In this document: positions 47,413 through 55,440 of the stretch, in pieces
Layout of the letters: every line of letters begins with the position of its first letter
How positions within the stretch are numbered: position 1 is the stretch's first letter
Assembly (NCBI RefSeq): GCF_025717515.1
Contig: NZ_JAJIRN010000001.1
Coordinates: forward strand, 496,001 to 560,000
Direction of reading: 5' to 3'
Source of the DNA: Roseateles oligotrophus
Lineage (GTDB): Bacteria; Pseudomonadota; Gammaproteobacteria; Burkholderiales; Burkholderiaceae_C
Length of the DNA: 64,000 bases
Program-made: the position numbers and the translations under genes
The notes under the pieces: generated by a model
Seen by the model: only the letters and a program-made list of their open reading frames with translations
Database searches by the model: none
Told to the model about the DNA's origin: nothing

Positions 47413-47604
47413 TTAGACCTGGTGGGCGGGGTGATTCTGCAGCCTTCGGAACTCCAGGGGCGACATAAACTTCATGCTTGAGTGAGGAAGGATTTCGTTG
47501 AAGTGCTCGAACGCTGCGGGTAGTTGCACGAGCACCATCGGCGCTTTGCGCAGACCCATGCGGCTAATGCAGTCGAGCTTGAAGGTGTTGACGAAGCTCG
47601 CCAA
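47413..47604 (-). mobile_element. IS3-family transposase C-terminal fragment
   Basis: 63 residues including QLPAAFEHFNEILPHSSMKF and MSPLEFRRLQ, the end of an IS3-type OrfB integrase-core protein. The DDE residues upstream are gone. Remnant only. Confidence 0.72.
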
Positions 47605-47890
47605 CTCTCCGCGACGCGCATGGTTTTGTGTGCTTCACCGGAAAACCTGCGGCGCTATGGCGTCCCAGGGCACCCGTCAGTCGGTCAATATCTACACGTT
47701 GCTCACCACCGGAGATAACTGGGAATTCCAGGGGCCGGACGGTACTGTCAGCGTCAAGGTTCAGCAGCGCATGCGCTCCAACGGCGGTGACACATGCTGC
47801 ACGGCCGGGCTCTGCCATATGGGCATTGTGCTGCAGCCGTCATTTCTGGTCTATGTGTCGAGGTCCGGTGGCTGTTCTCTGCGGCCGTGA
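47602..47890 (+). pseudogene. LysR-type regulator C-terminal fragment, frameshifted
   Basis: Two pieces in different frames: RMVLCASPENLRRYGVPGHP (to about 47685) and TGDNWEFQGPDGTVSVKVQQ then MGIVLQPSFLVY. Together they are the effector-binding half of a LysR regulator. No HTH remains. Confidence 0.68.
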
Positions 47891-48075
47891 CATGGCAGAC
47901 GTTCCCACTGTTTTGTAGGGTGAGCGTGCTGGTGTAGATCGGCTCAGTGCCCGAAGCGGGTATTCGGCGGCACCCTGATGGCCCGTTCGTCACCGTACAC
48001 AAGAAGTGGGAGAACCTTAAGCTATACACTCAACTCAAGCTCGGCGACTTGCATCGGGGTAACTAGTAACAAGAG

Positions 48076-48103
48076 CGGCAAAACTCAAATCAGATATTTG
48101 CCG
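48076..48103 (+). terminator. Hairpin with T tract before the cassette array
   Basis: CGGCAAA...TTTGCCG followed by TTTGTCTTTTT. Shields the cassettes from upstream transcription. Confidence 0.6.
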
Positions 48104-48185
48104 TTTGTCTTTTTAAATCCATCACTTGCAGGCTGGTTTATCCGACAGTCCGATGTTGTTGCGCTCTCGGGAGCGGCGTACAACA

Positions 48186-48192
48186 GTTAGGC
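48186..48192. other. Cassette-type core site (GTTAGGC) at the left edge of the array
   Basis: CAACA-GTTAGGC matches the integron R' core GTTRRRY. It lies 60 bp before the first cassette gene, as expected for a cassette boundary. The rest of this attC is not recognisable upstream. Confidence 0.45.
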
Positions 48193-48252
48193 CGCATCAA
48201 ACACCGACCGCGCCACTCGCAGCGTTCAACAACCCCCGTAGGAGCACCCAGA

Positions 48253-49449
48253 TTGCTACTCCAACCCCTAGAGCAGCTCAATGAGCAACTTCTCCAGAAG
48301 CTCTGTGATGACAGGTGCCCTGAATCGCAAACTTTGGAATTCAAGCGCGAGATTCCGGGGAGTGCTGAAAAGGACAAGCATGAGATCTGTAAAGACGTCG
48401 CCGCCTTGGCGAACACCGACGGCGGCGACCTGGTTTACGGAATTGAAGAGCACGCCGGAGCGGCAGGTGCGATCCAACCAATCACCACCGAACCAGCGGA
48501 CGCTGCAATGCGCAGGATCGCTCAAGTCCTGGATGCCGGAATCGAACCCCGGATTCAAGGAATCAAGATGCGCCACGTTGATGCCACTGGTGGCTACGCG
48601 ATAGTACTCAGAGTGCCAGCGTCATTCGATGGCCCTCACTGCATCCGAACAAACAGCAGCAGGCGATTCGTCATGAGAAACGGAACAAGCACCACAGACA
48701 TGTCCTTCGACCAATTGCGCGGCGCTTTTGATCGAACGGCCACACTTGCTGAGCGCGCACGTCACTTCATTGCCGATCGCCTTCAGCAAATCGCTACGCG
48801 CAAGACAACAGCACCGCTGATGGAGGGCCCGCAATGGATTGTTCACTTGGTTCCCGTAGCAGGATTGGCCGGGCGGAGGACAGTTGACCTGCGAAGCATC
48901 TACTCCAAGACTTTCACTGAATTCCTGGGTACTGACTGGGGTGGTGGCAGCCGAACGTACAACTTCGATGGTCTCCTTATCCATCCGGGCGGGAAGCAAG
49001 ACCATGGTTTCTACGCCTACAACCACATCTTTCGAACTGGCGCACTTGAAGGTGCGCAGTTGGGCGGCGCGACTTGCGTAGTTTCTCCAGGCGTGGAGAA
49101 GCCAGTCGTCTGGTCGCTAGACATGTCCATGTTCTTCTACTTCACGGTAAAACAGTACTTGAACGCAATGAAGGCGTGGGGTTTCGCTGGACCAGCAGTT
49201 TTGAGCGTCGCAATCCTAAACGTGAAGGGCTTTGAATTGGGCATCGGCGAGATGTTCCACAGGTTTAGCCGAGCAACCGCTGACAGACCGCACCTGATCC
49301 CGGCAGAGCTCTGGATAGAAGACATTGACTCGATCAGCATTGATGAAGCTATGCGTCCTCTTCTAGACAATTTGTGGCAGGGCTTTGGCGCTGAGCGCTG
49401 CCTCGACTTCGACGAGAAGACAGGAACGTTTGCGCCAAGGCGTGGCTAG
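48253..49449 (+). CDS. Schlafen/AlbA_2-domain protein in a gene cassette
   Basis: 398 residues from TTG 48253, chosen because TAGGAG lies 8 bases upstream. N-terminal AlbA_2 (Schlafen-type) domain: TLEFKREIPG and CKDVAALANTDGGDLVYGIEE, then the RTNSSRRFVMRNGTSTTDMS strand region. The C-terminal 200 residues are of unknown type (YNFDGLLIHPGG, MFFYFTVKQYLNAMKAWGF). AlbA_2 proteins are putative nucleic-acid binding and RNase-like, common in defence loci. Ends 20 bases before an attC-like site. Confidence 0.78.
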   Translation: MLLQPLEQLNEQLLQKLCDDRCPESQTLEFKREIPGSAEKDKHEICKDVAALANTDGGDLVYGIEEHAGAAGAIQPITTEPADAAMRRIAQVLDAGIEPRIQGIKMRHVDATGGYAIVLRVPASFDGPHCIRTNSSRRFVMRNGTSTTDMSFDQLRGAFDRTATLAERARHFIADRLQQIATRKTTAPLMEGPQWIVHLVPVAGLAGRRTVDLRSIYSKTFTEFLGTDWGGGSRTYNFDGLLIHPGGKQDHGFYAYNHIFRTGALEGAQLGGATCVVSPGVEKPVVWSLDMSMFFYFTVKQYLNAMKAWGFAGPAVLSVAILNVKGFELGIGEMFHRFSRATADRPHLIPAELWIEDIDSISIDEAMRPLLDNLWQGFGAERCLDFDEKTGTFAPRRG

Positions 49450-49468
49450 TGAGCGCTCGCGAGATGCG

Positions 49469-49579
49469 GCCTAACCGGGCGTTCGAGCCGCCTCGCAACG
49501 GCTGGTCACTCCAGGCCCCATTTCATTTTGGGCCTTCCGTCCCCAGCCGTCGCTCGCGGCTCAACTTCGACGCTAGAAC
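49469..49579. other. attC-like recombination site 1
   Basis: R'' GCCTAAC at 49469, L''-like CGTTCGAGCCG, a palindromic middle and L'-like CGGCTCAACTTCGACG, then an R' at about 49573 (CTAGAAC) that deviates from GTTRRRY. About 110 bp. Confidence 0.55.
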
Positions 49580-49593
49580 TCAAGGTCGCGAAA

Positions 49594-49905
49594 TTGCCCA
49601 TACGTAACGTCCTCCAAATACTGCTGCTGGCCATCGCCTACATCCTTGCGGGGTGCTCTTCAGGAGATCCAAGCCGCTTGGGCGGGGCCTGGCTGATGAC
49701 TGGCCCGGTGAAGATGAAAGTCCAATTCCGCCAGGGCGAAGTCGAGGCATTGGGCAATATTGACAAGGTCTCATACGAATCGAAAAGCAACGACGTGATC
49801 GTTACCTACGAGTCGGGTTTGATGAAGGGCACCGCAATGCGCTACACCCTAGTTGGCGGCGACACTGCACGCTTTGAACTCGGCGACATGAGGCGCACCA
49901 AGTGA
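49594..49905 (+). CDS. Small lipoprotein in a gene cassette
   Basis: 103 residues from TTG 49594 (AAGG 8 bases upstream), which gives a tidy lipoprotein signal: PIRNVLQILLLAIAYILAGC. The mature part (DPSRLGGAWLMTGPVKMKVQ, then FRQGEVEALGNID) is a small beta-rich domain with no recognised family. The start lies 15 bases after the attC R' end, typical for cassette genes. The frame is open upstream to 49528 through the attC site, but that part is not expected to be coding. Confidence 0.62.
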   Translation: MPIRNVLQILLLAIAYILAGCSSGDPSRLGGAWLMTGPVKMKVQFRQGEVEALGNIDKVSYESKSNDVIVTYESGLMKGTAMRYTLVGGDTARFELGDMRRTK

Positions 49906-49918
49906 GCGGCGAGTTGAG

Positions 49919-49984
49919 TCCCAACCTATTGCTAGAGCGGACTCGCGCCGGCAAGCCGCCGCTCTCGGCTCAGCTTCGTTTGGC
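49919..49984. other. attC-like recombination site 2
   Basis: TCCCAAC at 49919, AGCGGACTCGC, palindromic CCGGCAAGCCGCCG, then CGGCTCAGCTTCGTTTGGC ending at 49984. Both core boxes deviate by one base from consensus. 66 bp. Confidence 0.5.
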
Positions 49985-49991
49985 CGCACAA

Positions 49992-50702
49992 ATGCCCCCT
50001 TGGGACATGGAAGCCACAAGACAAGCTGTGCAACGCCTGCACGGTAAAGCGCAGTTGGACTTGGCCGCCCCCTGCCTCCGCTCCCTTGCTGACCGCCAGT
50101 TCTACGCTCGCTTTCACTTCGGCAGGGCACGTGCGACTCTAGCTCGGTACATCAAGACTCTTGACCCAGAGGACCCCATGCCCACTCTATTCGGTCAGGA
50201 TGACGAGGGATGGCAACGGTTCAATGTGGTCATCCGCAAGCTTGCTGCTGACGTCACTGCTTGCGTCCAAAGCATCCACGCTCTGCCAGACATACTCGCG
50301 AGCGCCGTCTATTACTCGCTGGCGCTCAATCGAACCTATACGCCACGCGACGGTGGCTATGTGAATCATGCGTTTGTGGTGAAGGCGCTTGCAAGTCTCA
50401 AGGGCGCTCAAGCCGTCCGCGCCTCGCTCACCCAGATGACCATGAGTACAAGCTATAAGCACCTCGCAGCCCTGTCCAATCAGTCAAAGCACTACAGCAT
50501 CGTGTTCCCCGCTTTGAACACCGACCTCACGGGAGAACGAGAGCAGCAACACCTGCTTGTCATCCCTGCCTTCAGGTCCAGAACTGGAACGTACCCTCAG
50601 GTTTTCATGTCAGAGTTCTTGCCGCCGGTCTACGAGCAAACGAACAAGGCAGTCCTGGCAACTGGTCATGCGCTCCATGCTCATCTCAGCAGTGCGGCCT
50701 AA
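49992..50702 (+). CDS. Uncharacterised protein in a gene cassette
   Basis: 236 residues from ATG 49992, just after the attC site; a longer frame runs back to 49902 through that site. Mostly helical with FGQDDEGWQRFNVVIRKLAA, YTPRDGGYVNHAFVVKAL and STSYKHLAALSNQSKHYSIV. I do not recognise it. The stop codon TAA is part of the GCCTAAC core of the next attC site, a hallmark of integron cassettes. Confidence 0.65.
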   Translation: MPPWDMEATRQAVQRLHGKAQLDLAAPCLRSLADRQFYARFHFGRARATLARYIKTLDPEDPMPTLFGQDDEGWQRFNVVIRKLAADVTACVQSIHALPDILASAVYYSLALNRTYTPRDGGYVNHAFVVKALASLKGAQAVRASLTQMTMSTSYKHLAALSNQSKHYSIVFPALNTDLTGEREQQHLLVIPAFRSRTGTYPQVFMSEFLPPVYEQTNKAVLATGHALHAHLSSAA

Positions 50703-50760
50703 CCCTTCGGGAGAGGCGAGGCCCAACGGCAATGCCCCCACCTCACCTCGAACGGTAGAT
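50697..50760. other. attC-like recombination site 3
   Basis: GCCTAAC at 50697 (overlapping the stop), GGAGAGGCGAGGCCC pairing with the later CCACCTCACCTCG, and a degenerate R' near 50754 (GGTAGAT). 64 bp. Right edge of the array. Confidence 0.5.
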
Positions 50761-50892
50761 GCTGAAGCTGTAGTTGCTCCCTATGTCAGCTTTGTGGTGG
50801 GCAATCTTGCGGCTGCGGTGTCTGCTTTGCGTCGCCAATTGTGGGCCTATCCCGAGCATCAAGTGACAGCTCCGGGCACATTGCGCCGCTGG

Positions 50893-51058
50893 GACTCCAC
50901 CCAATTTGTGCTGCCTGAACTCGCTTCGGCTGCCCAGTACGAGTCGGAGCCCGCGGCCAATTTGAGCCGGAACGAGTGGCCACGTTCAATCGGAATAGGT
51001 GGCTAAATTGGATCGGAATGGGCGGCGCTTTTGGCCCGGTATATACAAGCTTCCAATA
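50893..51058. mobile_element. IS21-like element end (part of direct repeat R2, copy a)
   Basis: Successive short repeats GTGGCCACGTTCAATCGGAA, GGTGGCTAAATTGGATCGGA, GGGCGGCGCTTTTGGCCCGG resemble the multiple terminal repeats of IS21-family elements. No istA or istB is present. The same end occurs at 57900-58060. Confidence 0.6.
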
Positions 51059-51059
51059 C

Positions 51060-51335
51060 ACGCTGCCCCTCAACGGCCGGGTACCGCCCGTTCCTGGCTG
51101 CGCTGCGCTTGCGGCGCTCACGCGGGTACGCCAACCGGCCGCTGTGATGGCGCGGCCTTGTCGAAGACCCTGACCTTCAGCGTTTGCCCCGCCTGCAGCC
51201 TTTATGCCAGGTTGTCCGCAGCGGCGCTCATCACGGCCAGGCGCTGTTTTTCGGGCACATGCTTGGCGACCAGCACGGCTTCCAAGGCGGACAGCACAGC
51301 CATGCGGCCACGACCATCGCCGCGTGTCAATTCGC
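51060..51335 (-). pseudogene. Fragment of the LPD7 gene 3' end (direct repeat R2, copy a)
   Basis: Duplicates 58062-58327, the last 85 or so codons of the LPD7 gene, with frame damage (CAGGTTGTCCGCAGCGGCGC, TTTTTCGGGCACATGCTTGG shared). Directly follows the IS21-like end as in the intact locus. Confidence 0.82.
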
Positions 51336-51336
51336 A

Positions 51337-52182
51337 TCATGGCGTACCCAACAACTCTGCAATCCCCTCCAGCCCCGCCAGCGCCCCCGAAGGCAAACTA
51401 ACGTCCAAGCCGGTCGGCACCGCCGCTTCGGCCGGGTTGATACGAATCAGCCGCCCGCCCATGTCGTGAATGACCTGGTGACTGAAGTGGCGCACCGAGG
51501 GGATGGCGGTGCCTGCGCCAAGCTCAATCACCAGCGGACGCGATGCCGAGCCAAGACCGGCCAACCAGGTGTCTTGCCTGGCGGCTTGATCCGTCGTGCG
51601 CTGCTCCAGCCAGCCCCAGTCGCCAAACATCAGGATGTTCGGCCGCGCCAGGCCGCCACACTTCGGGCAGGTAGGTGGTTCGCTCAGCAGCCGGCATCTG
51701 GCCTCGTCCACTTCCGGGTGGAAGTCATCGGCCGCCCAGATTTGCGCGCAACAGGGTTGTAAGCATTGCAGATGGTGGATGGAGCCATGACATTCGTGCA
51801 CGGACTCCGGCGCGAAGCCTGCCTTCTGGAACTGCCCGTCGACATTGCTGGTGAAGACGGTATAGCCCTGCAGCATCTGCTCGCCCCAGGACTTCAGCAA
51901 GGCGAAGCCTGCGTGCGGGATGGTGCGGCGGTAGAGCGCCAAGCGGTGGCCGTAGAAGCCCCAGGCCAGTTCGGGTTCGGTCCTGAAGCTTGCCGGGGAG
52001 GCGATGCTTTGGAAGTCGAGCCCGGCTTGGCGCAGCGCTGGGTAAGCGCGCCAGAAGCCGTCTTTGCCTCGAAAGTCGGGCAGGCCTGAGTCGATGCCGA
52101 TGCCGGCACCCGCCGCGATGATCAGCGCGTCGGCCTGCTCGATCAGTTCGGCGGCTTGTTCCAGTGCGGTGTGAATGCCCAT
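51337..52182 (-). CDS. Sir2-family NAD-dependent protein
   Basis: 281 residues from ATG 52182. NAD-binding GAGIGIDSGLPDFRG (25-39), the TSNVDGQF motif (classical form TQNxDxL; here Ser replaces Gln), HECHGSIHHLQC with the catalytic His, and four zinc cysteines (CLQPC... CPKCGG). ELGAGTAIPSVRHFS and RINP close the cofactor site. So a full-length sirtuin, a deacylase or NAD consumer. Several bacterial Sir2 proteins drain NAD in phage defence; with the surrounding cargo that is possible here. Probably in one operon behind the gene at 52356. Confidence 0.85.
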   Translation of the reverse strand: MGIHTALEQAAELIEQADALIIAAGAGIGIDSGLPDFRGKDGFWRAYPALRQAGLDFQSIASPASFRTEPELAWGFYGHRLALYRRTIPHAGFALLKSWGEQMLQGYTVFTSNVDGQFQKAGFAPESVHECHGSIHHLQCLQPCCAQIWAADDFHPEVDEARCRLLSEPPTCPKCGGLARPNILMFGDWGWLEQRTTDQAARQDTWLAGLGSASRPLVIELGAGTAIPSVRHFSHQVIHDMGGRLIRINPAEAAVPTGLDVSLPSGALAGLEGIAELLGTP

Positions 52183-52355
52183 GCTTGTGCCTTGGCTTGT
52201 TGCGGTCAATCGCATTTCCGGCGGGTGTTTCTTTATGGATTTTTTTGCTTGGTTTTCCGGCATTCTGGCCCAGTGGCTGGCCTCGTTTACCGACATTGCG
52301 CAACGGGTTCGAAGCTGCTGCCACGAGGCCATCTCTGCCCTGCGCTAACGCCGTG

Positions 52356-52862
52356 TCAGCGGGGGCGAATCGAGCGCAGCAGGCGCTGCAGCCGCACCGG
52401 CGTCCAGGCGTCATTGCCATAGGCGCCCAGCAAACGATCGAACAGCCGGCCCGCGTCGTCGATCAGCGCCGGATCCAGGCATTGAAGGTGAGGCAGCAAG
52501 ACGGCCGAGACTTCTTGATTGCTGCACTTGTTTTCAGGCGGCGGACTGCGCCGGTCAATCCAGTCGGCCAGCAGCAGCCACATCACGCCGGGGCTCTTGA
52601 CCAACTGGCTCAGGCGCCAGAAGGCCTGGCTGACGTCCGGGTGCACGCACAGCGCTTGGCAGTGAGAAGCCAGTCCGTAGACCTGACCGCCATGTTCCAG
52701 GTGCTCGGCGACGGCTAGGCACAGCTGCGTCAAACTGGCAGGCGGCGCTGGCGGCTTGAATTCGAAGGGGCGGCCCCCGTTCGGGCGGCCGCCGCCGGTG
52801 GCTTTGTCTCTGCGGCTTTGCACCAAGGCGGCCGCGAGATCTGAGCTTGTCATCGTCATCAT
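52356..52862 (-). CDS. Uncharacterised protein upstream of sir2
   Basis: 168 residues from ATG 52862 (first of a run MMTMT). Gly/Pro-rich after residue 20 (GGGRPNGGRPFEFKPPAPPA), then helical: LTQLCLAVAEHLEHGGQVYG, MWLLLADWIDRRSP, LLPHLQCLDPALI. I do not recognise it. Same strand and 173 bases before sir2, divergent from the WYL regulator gene at 53093. Confidence 0.55.
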   Translation of the reverse strand: MMTMTSSDLAAALVQSRRDKATGGGRPNGGRPFEFKPPAPPASLTQLCLAVAEHLEHGGQVYGLASHCQALCVHPDVSQAFWRLSQLVKSPGVMWLLLADWIDRRSPPPENKCSNQEVSAVLLPHLQCLDPALIDDAGRLFDRLLGAYGNDAWTPVRLQRLLRSIRPR

Positions 52863-53092
52863 TTGTCTGTTCTCCCTGAGGCATACCAAAGCTGCACAAA
52901 AAAATGGCGGCGGAGATCGATTGGCGAGTCTCATCGCAGCCTTCTTGGTAGCAATGATGAATATCCAGAAGCTCAAATACCGAGCTAGTCCATGGAGTTG
53001 GACGCTTGGGTGCGTAGCTCGGTCATGTTTGCCGGCTACAGTCCGAGTGGCTCAAGTCCTGAGCGTCTCAATCGGTTTTGTTCAAATCCGCC

Positions 53093-54064
53093 ATGTCAAA
53101 AACTGCACGCGTCTACAAGATCGAAATGCTGATCCGCAATCGCGGTCATGTGAGTTTTCAGGAAATGAAGGACGAGTTGGAAGTGTCGGACGCCACGCTC
53201 AAGCGCGACCTCGAGTACTTGCGCGACCAACTCGGCGCGCCGATTGAGTACAGCCGCCTTGACGGTGGCTACGGCTTTGGCGCCGGCTACCGAGGCCAAG
53301 AAAAGCATGAGCTGCCGGGTCTGTGGTTCAGCGAGCGTGAGCTGTATTCGCTGCTGATGGCACACCAAATGCTGAGCGAGTTGGGCTCCGACGGCGTCAT
53401 CAGCCGCCACTTGGCGCCCTTGCTGGAGCGCATTCATGTGCTGCTTGCACCCGGCGAGGCCGATGCCAAGGGGCTGCTCAAACGCATCAAGATCATCAGC
53501 CCGGCCAAGCGCCCGGTGCCGACGCAGTTTTTCGAGATGGTCGGGGAGGCGCTACTGAAGCGGCACCGTCTGCATCTGCGCTATCTGACGCGCGGCCGGG
53601 CTACGGTCAGCGAGCGCGATGTGTCACCGCAGCGATTGGTGCATTACCGAAACACCTGGTATCTGGATGCTTGGTGCCACTCGCGCAACCAGGTCTTGCG
53701 CTTCGCCCTGGACGCGATCGAAGAGGCTACGACGCTGGATGTCAAGGCCAAGGAAATTCCGCTCAAGCAGATTCAGGCCGAGATGGACGGCGGCTTTGGC
53801 ATCTTTGCCGGCGAGAAACGGCAATGGGCAACATTGGTGTTTCAGGAGAAGGCTGCCCAATGGGTCAGCCGCGAGGAGTGGCATCCGGAGCAGCAGGGCG
53901 CATGGTTGGAAGACGGCAGCTATGAGCTCAAGGTCCCCTTCGTTCACGAGACCGAGATCGTGATGGACATCTTGCGGCATGGCAATCAGGTCAAGGCAGT
54001 GGCGCCGGCGAGCTTGGTGGCCGAGGTGGCGAGGCAGTTGGCAGAGGCGGCCGCCTTGTATTGA
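53093..54064 (+). CDS. WYL-domain transcriptional regulator
   Basis: 323 residues from ATG 53093. N-terminal winged HTH (HVSFQEMKDELEVSDATLKR), then the WYL domain about 150-215 with RDVSPQRLVHYRNTWYLDAW, and a C-terminal WCX-like extension (MDILRHGNQVKAVAP). WYL regulators sense nucleotides or nucleic acid and often control defence loci, including BREX and CBASS. Divergent from the 52356/sir2 pair with 230 bp between; a plausible regulator of it. Confidence 0.88.
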   Translation: MSKTARVYKIEMLIRNRGHVSFQEMKDELEVSDATLKRDLEYLRDQLGAPIEYSRLDGGYGFGAGYRGQEKHELPGLWFSERELYSLLMAHQMLSELGSDGVISRHLAPLLERIHVLLAPGEADAKGLLKRIKIISPAKRPVPTQFFEMVGEALLKRHRLHLRYLTRGRATVSERDVSPQRLVHYRNTWYLDAWCHSRNQVLRFALDAIEEATTLDVKAKEIPLKQIQAEMDGGFGIFAGEKRQWATLVFQEKAAQWVSREEWHPEQQGAWLEDGSYELKVPFVHETEIVMDILRHGNQVKAVAPASLVAEVARQLAEAAALY

Positions 54065-54233
54065 TTGCCATCTTGGACAGCATGCACTGCTCGGCAGTTA
54101 CAGTGCAACGCGCATCTTGAGATGGGTCGACGCCCGCGCCAACCTGCCCTCCCAGGCAAGGTGGATCGCGCAAGCGGATGTGGCCTCATCCGGGGGCAAA
54201 GATTCGGGTGCGGCATCTGCCGCACGAGTCGCT

Positions 54234-54790
54234 GGTCGAGTTGCTTTCTGAGATGCTTAGCTTTCATCATGGATAAATTTTTGCTGCAGCAGCAGGTGCT
54301 GGAACGGCTTGCCGAAGACCTGCTGCAAGCCGAACAGGCAGCGCGGGCGGCCCATGAAACGGCGACTCACGAAGAAAACATCGCCGAAAACAAATACGAC
54401 ACCTTGGGTCTCGAAGCCGCCTACCTGGCCACCGGCCAAGCTCGTCGCGCCGAAGCCATCCGCCAGGCGATAGCCAGTTGGCGCCAATTTCGCCCGCGCC
54501 CCTACGACGCCAGCAAAGGTATACAGCTCGGCGCCCTGGTCTGCCTGGTTGATGCCGACGACAAGCAGCAACAGCTCTTTCTCGGCCCGGATGGAGGCAG
54601 CATGAAGTTGGTCAGCGGCGCTCAGCGCGTTCAGGTCATCAGCACCGAAGCCCCGTTGGGCCGAGCCATGCTGGGTAAATGTGAGGGTGATGAGGTGGCG
54701 ATACAGGTCGCTGCAGTCCGACAGCAGTTTGAGGTGCTGCGGGTTCATTAAGCCGCAAGCAATTTCACGCCGAATTGATCAGAAATTGAT
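54234..54790. repeat. Long direct repeat R1, copy b
   Basis: Contains the intact GreA/B-like gene. Matches 42601-43150 from TGGTCGAGTTGC to CGAATTGATCAGAAATTGA. Confidence 0.88.
54269..54751 (+). CDS. GreA/GreB-like transcription elongation factor homologue
   Basis: 160 residues. N-terminal coiled-coil-like helices (LLQQQVLERLAEDLLQAEQA, ENKYDTLGLEAAYLATGQ) and a C-terminal FKBP-like domain (IQLGALVCLVDADDKQQQLF, LGPDGGSMKL, ISTEAPLGRAMLGKCEGDEV). Housekeeping Gre factors rescue backtracked RNA polymerase. This one belongs to the shorter Gre-like proteins often found away from greA. A frameshifted twin lies at 42625. Forms the core of repeat R1. Confidence 0.75.
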   Translation: MDKFLLQQQVLERLAEDLLQAEQAARAAHETATHEENIAENKYDTLGLEAAYLATGQARRAEAIRQAIASWRQFRPRPYDASKGIQLGALVCLVDADDKQQQLFLGPDGGSMKLVSGAQRVQVISTEAPLGRAMLGKCEGDEVAIQVAAVRQQFEVLRVH

Positions 54791-55440
54791 TTGCCCTGAC
54801 CCCTTTGGGACGCTTTGCACAACACCTGGCGAGCTATGCGGATTTCTTTCGCGCTTCTCGGCCTCGCGCAGATCAATTCACTTCGGTGGCACTGACCGCG
54901 AGGCAGGTCAGTGCCCATTGCGGGTATTCGAAACCACCCCGTTAGCCAGCCGAATCAGCGTACTTCTTGGTAACTTCCGGCTGGTCGGAGCGTAGTCCAT
55001 CGTGTTCGCTATGGGCCACCCGGAGAATGGGTGACCTGTTACTGGCCAATCCCCGCAAGAATCTCCCCGAATGAGCTTCTAGAGTTTATGCGAGCGGCGC
55101 GCTAGCCGCCTCAGTCGAGCGAAGCTGACCTCGCAAGGGGAATTCCGGATGCCTCCACCGTCCCAGGGACTCCATACTTGCTGAGGCGGTTGATTTCCTA
55201 ACCGTCGTTATCCGTTCCGTCTTTATCTGTTGTCTAAAGGTGCTCGTGATTTCACTTCTCTGACTGCGCGCCAGCGAAGTCGTCTGGTTGAGCTTCGAAG
55301 CCCTTGATTGGACCGAGGGTTCCATTCCCATCAGAGTCTCAGCACAAAGTGTCGATCTTCTGGCGCTGCCAGCGGGTGTCGAGGCTGCCCTGGCCGACTA
55401 CTTGCGTGGCGAACAATGTTGTATTTGAAAGAAATTTGTG
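54752..55440. other. Mostly gene-free stretch with an integrase remnant
   Basis: 690 bases. Apart from the recombinase fragment at 55264-55428 nothing resembles a gene; composition is mixed and the frames are short. Confidence 0.55.
55264..55428 (+). pseudogene. Tyrosine recombinase (integrase) fragment
   Basis: 54 codons reading LRASEVVWLSFEALDW then LLALPAGVEAALADYLRGEQ. This is the LRxSEV...DLDW...PLP..V..AL..YLR stretch of phage/ICE integrases around the first catalytic Arg. A stop precedes it and the rest of the catalytic domain is missing. Confidence 0.68.

Noticed and set aside
50786-51340. - strand frame of 184 codons upstream of sir2
   Set aside because: It runs out of frame through the IS21-like end and the duplicated LPD7 fragment; not a gene of its own.
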